Of a stretch of DNA of 29,387 nt, positions 25,863 through 29,387 are shown one piece after another (positions within the stretch are counted from its first letter, which is position 1; every line of letters starts with the position of its first letter). The notes under the pieces are model-generated. The model saw only the letters and a program-made list of their open reading frames with translations, did no database searches and was not told the DNA's origin. Origin of the DNA: an uncultured Mucilaginibacter sp. (GTDB lineage Bacteria; Bacteroidota; Bacteroidia; Sphingobacteriales; Sphingobacteriaceae); the NCBI RefSeq assembly GCF_946481715.1, contig NZ_CAMLOV010000058.1, positions 1-29,387 of the forward strand, written 5' to 3'. The translations under genes and the position numbers were made by a program.

Positions 25863-26657
25863 ATGGGGGACACAGCACAACACCGGTATAGTTTGCTAAT
25901 TATTGAAGATGATGACGAATACCGCAATTATATTGTGGATGGTTTGCAGGATATGTATGATATAATACAAGCAAGCGATGGTAAGGAAGGGTGGGACAAG
26001 GTACTTACTTACCATCCGGATTTAATCATCACTGATGTAAAACTGCCCCGAATAGACGGGATAAAGCTGAGTGAAAAGATCAAAGCCGATAAAAGGACAC
26101 GGCACCTGCCCGTTATTATACTAACCGGGCTGAGCGGCGAAGAAGAACAAATCCGCGGGTTAAATTCGGGTGCGAACGATTATCTTACAAAGCCCTTCAA
26201 CTTTGATATCCTGGCTGTTAAAATAAAAAACCTATTGTCTCTCCTTGTTATGTTCAAACAAACTTACAGTAAGCGGTTTCTGGTACTCCCGGGCGATTTT
26301 GAGGTAAAAACAAGCCATGACGAATTTATCGGCAGCGTTATGAACTTCATTGAAGACAACATCGCCAGCAAAAAGTTAAATGTTGCTAACTTAAGTGCCC
26401 ACTTAGGTACCAGCCGTGTAGCGTTATATAATAAGGTATTTGAACTTACCGGCAAACCTCCTGTAGAATTGATTAGGTCTGTTAAACTTGATAAGGCATT
26501 GCGCCAGCTTACCACCACTGATAAGGCCTTAGCACAGATAGCAAGGGAAACCGGGTTTGCAACAGCGCATTATTTCTCAAAATCTTTTAAAGACAAATTC
26601 GGGCTACTTCCGTCAGAATATCGAATTGCACATAAAAAACCTTCTATAAAAGCCTAA
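25863..26657 (+). CDS. Stand-alone response regulator: receiver domain plus AraC-type DNA-binding domain
   Basis: 264 aa from the ATG at 25863; an in-frame TTG 12 bp upstream is less likely. The receiver domain (about 9-128) has the acidic pocket EDDD (Glu15-Asp18), phospho-acceptor Asp58 (LIITDVKLPRIDG), Thr88 and Lys110 (YLTKPF). The AraC-type HTH (about 155-257) has LNVANLSAHLGTSRVALYNK and the signature second helix IARETGFATAHYFSKSFKDK ending in FGLLPSEYR. This resembles the C-terminal half of an HTCS but stands alone, with no sensor or kinase beside it. It is divergent from SusC2 and convergent with the acetylesterase gene. It likely regulates SusC2 or neighbouring genes after phosphorylation by an unlinked kinase, perhaps the HTCS itself; this is inference. 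Confidence 0.95.
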   Translation: MGDTAQHRYSLLIIEDDDEYRNYIVDGLQDMYDIIQASDGKEGWDKVLTYHPDLIITDVKLPRIDGIKLSEKIKADKRTRHLPVIILTGLSGEEEQIRGLNSGANDYLTKPFNFDILAVKIKNLLSLLVMFKQTYSKRFLVLPGDFEVKTSHDEFIGSVMNFIEDNIASKKLNVANLSAHLGTSRVALYNKVFELTGKPPVELIRSVKLDKALRQLTTTDKALAQIARETGFATAHYFSKSFKDKFGLLPSEYRIAHKKPSIKA

Positions 26658-26675
26658 ATGCCTCTAGCGGCATTT
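26656..26675. terminator. Hairpin between convergent genes, possible bidirectional terminator
   Basis: AAATGCC (26656-26662), loop TCTAGC, GGCATTT (26669-26675) overlaps the stop codon of the response regulator. T-runs on either side are short, so efficiency is doubtful. It is the only clear dyad in the 100 bp between the convergent response-regulator and acetylesterase genes. Confidence 0.45.
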
Positions 26676-26757
26676 GCACCCATCCAAATTGTTTGCCTTA
26701 TTCAAACGGGTTACATGAAAGCAATTCCAAACGGATTTGTAATGATTCAGATTGCTA

Positions 26758-29387
<2,630 letters not shown>

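Noticed and set aside
25706..25891. Plus-strand frame of 61 codons before the response regulator
   Set aside because: It overlaps the regulator start in another frame, has no recognisable domain and sits in an AT-rich leader.

Overview
This 29.4 kb window looks like a carbohydrate-utilisation locus (PUL) from a Bacteroidota chromosome, most likely Sphingobacteriaceae of the Mucilaginibacter/Pedobacter type. The evidence is two SusC/SusD pairs, a hybrid two-component regulator with a propeller sensor, an AraC-type response regulator, lipoprotein glycoside hydrolases and AT-rich leaders without strong Shine-Dalgarno sites. The genus is inferred from general sequence character, not from a marker gene. 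Nearly all genes lie on the minus strand, so transcription runs from high to low coordinates. No rRNA, tRNA, CRISPR array or intact mobile element was seen.

Layout in minus-strand transcription order. (1) At the right edge (29387-26758) a tandem CE1-type esterase, cut by the window end, is followed after 10 bp by a SASA/DUF303 acetylesterase. (2) At 25863-26657 (+) is a stand-alone REC-AraC response regulator, divergent from the second SusC gene across a 748 bp leader. (3) At 25114-16737 are SusC2, SusD2 and a very large FG-GAP/VCBS-ASPIC lipoprotein; a strong intrinsic terminator sits between SusD2 and the FG-GAP gene. (4) At 16670-16222 is a degraded SGNH/GDSL hydrolase pseudogene. (5) At 15363-10607 are SusC1 and SusD1, closed by a terminator. 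(6) At 10254-8710 is a type-B carboxylesterase with its own candidate promoter. (7) At 7916-3721 are a GH31 glycosidase and a GH5 lipoprotein with a ricin-type lectin tail, closed by a terminator. (8) From 3422 to the left edge is the hybrid two-component sensor/regulator, cut just where its receiver domain starts.

Inferred function: GH5 cuts a beta-glycan backbone at the cell surface, the two SusCD pairs bind and import oligosaccharides, GH31 removes alpha-linked side sugars (alpha-xylose would fit) and three kinds of esterase remove acyl groups. An acylated hemicellulose such as xyloglucan is a reasonable guess but is not proven by sequence. The hybrid regulator probably senses an oligosaccharide.

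The most interesting non-coding signals are a 12-bp perfect palindrome of the LacI-family operator type placed in the leaders of both SusC genes, and a second composite element shared by the GH31 and SusC1 leaders. Together they suggest layered control by an unlinked LacI-type repressor and a local regulator.
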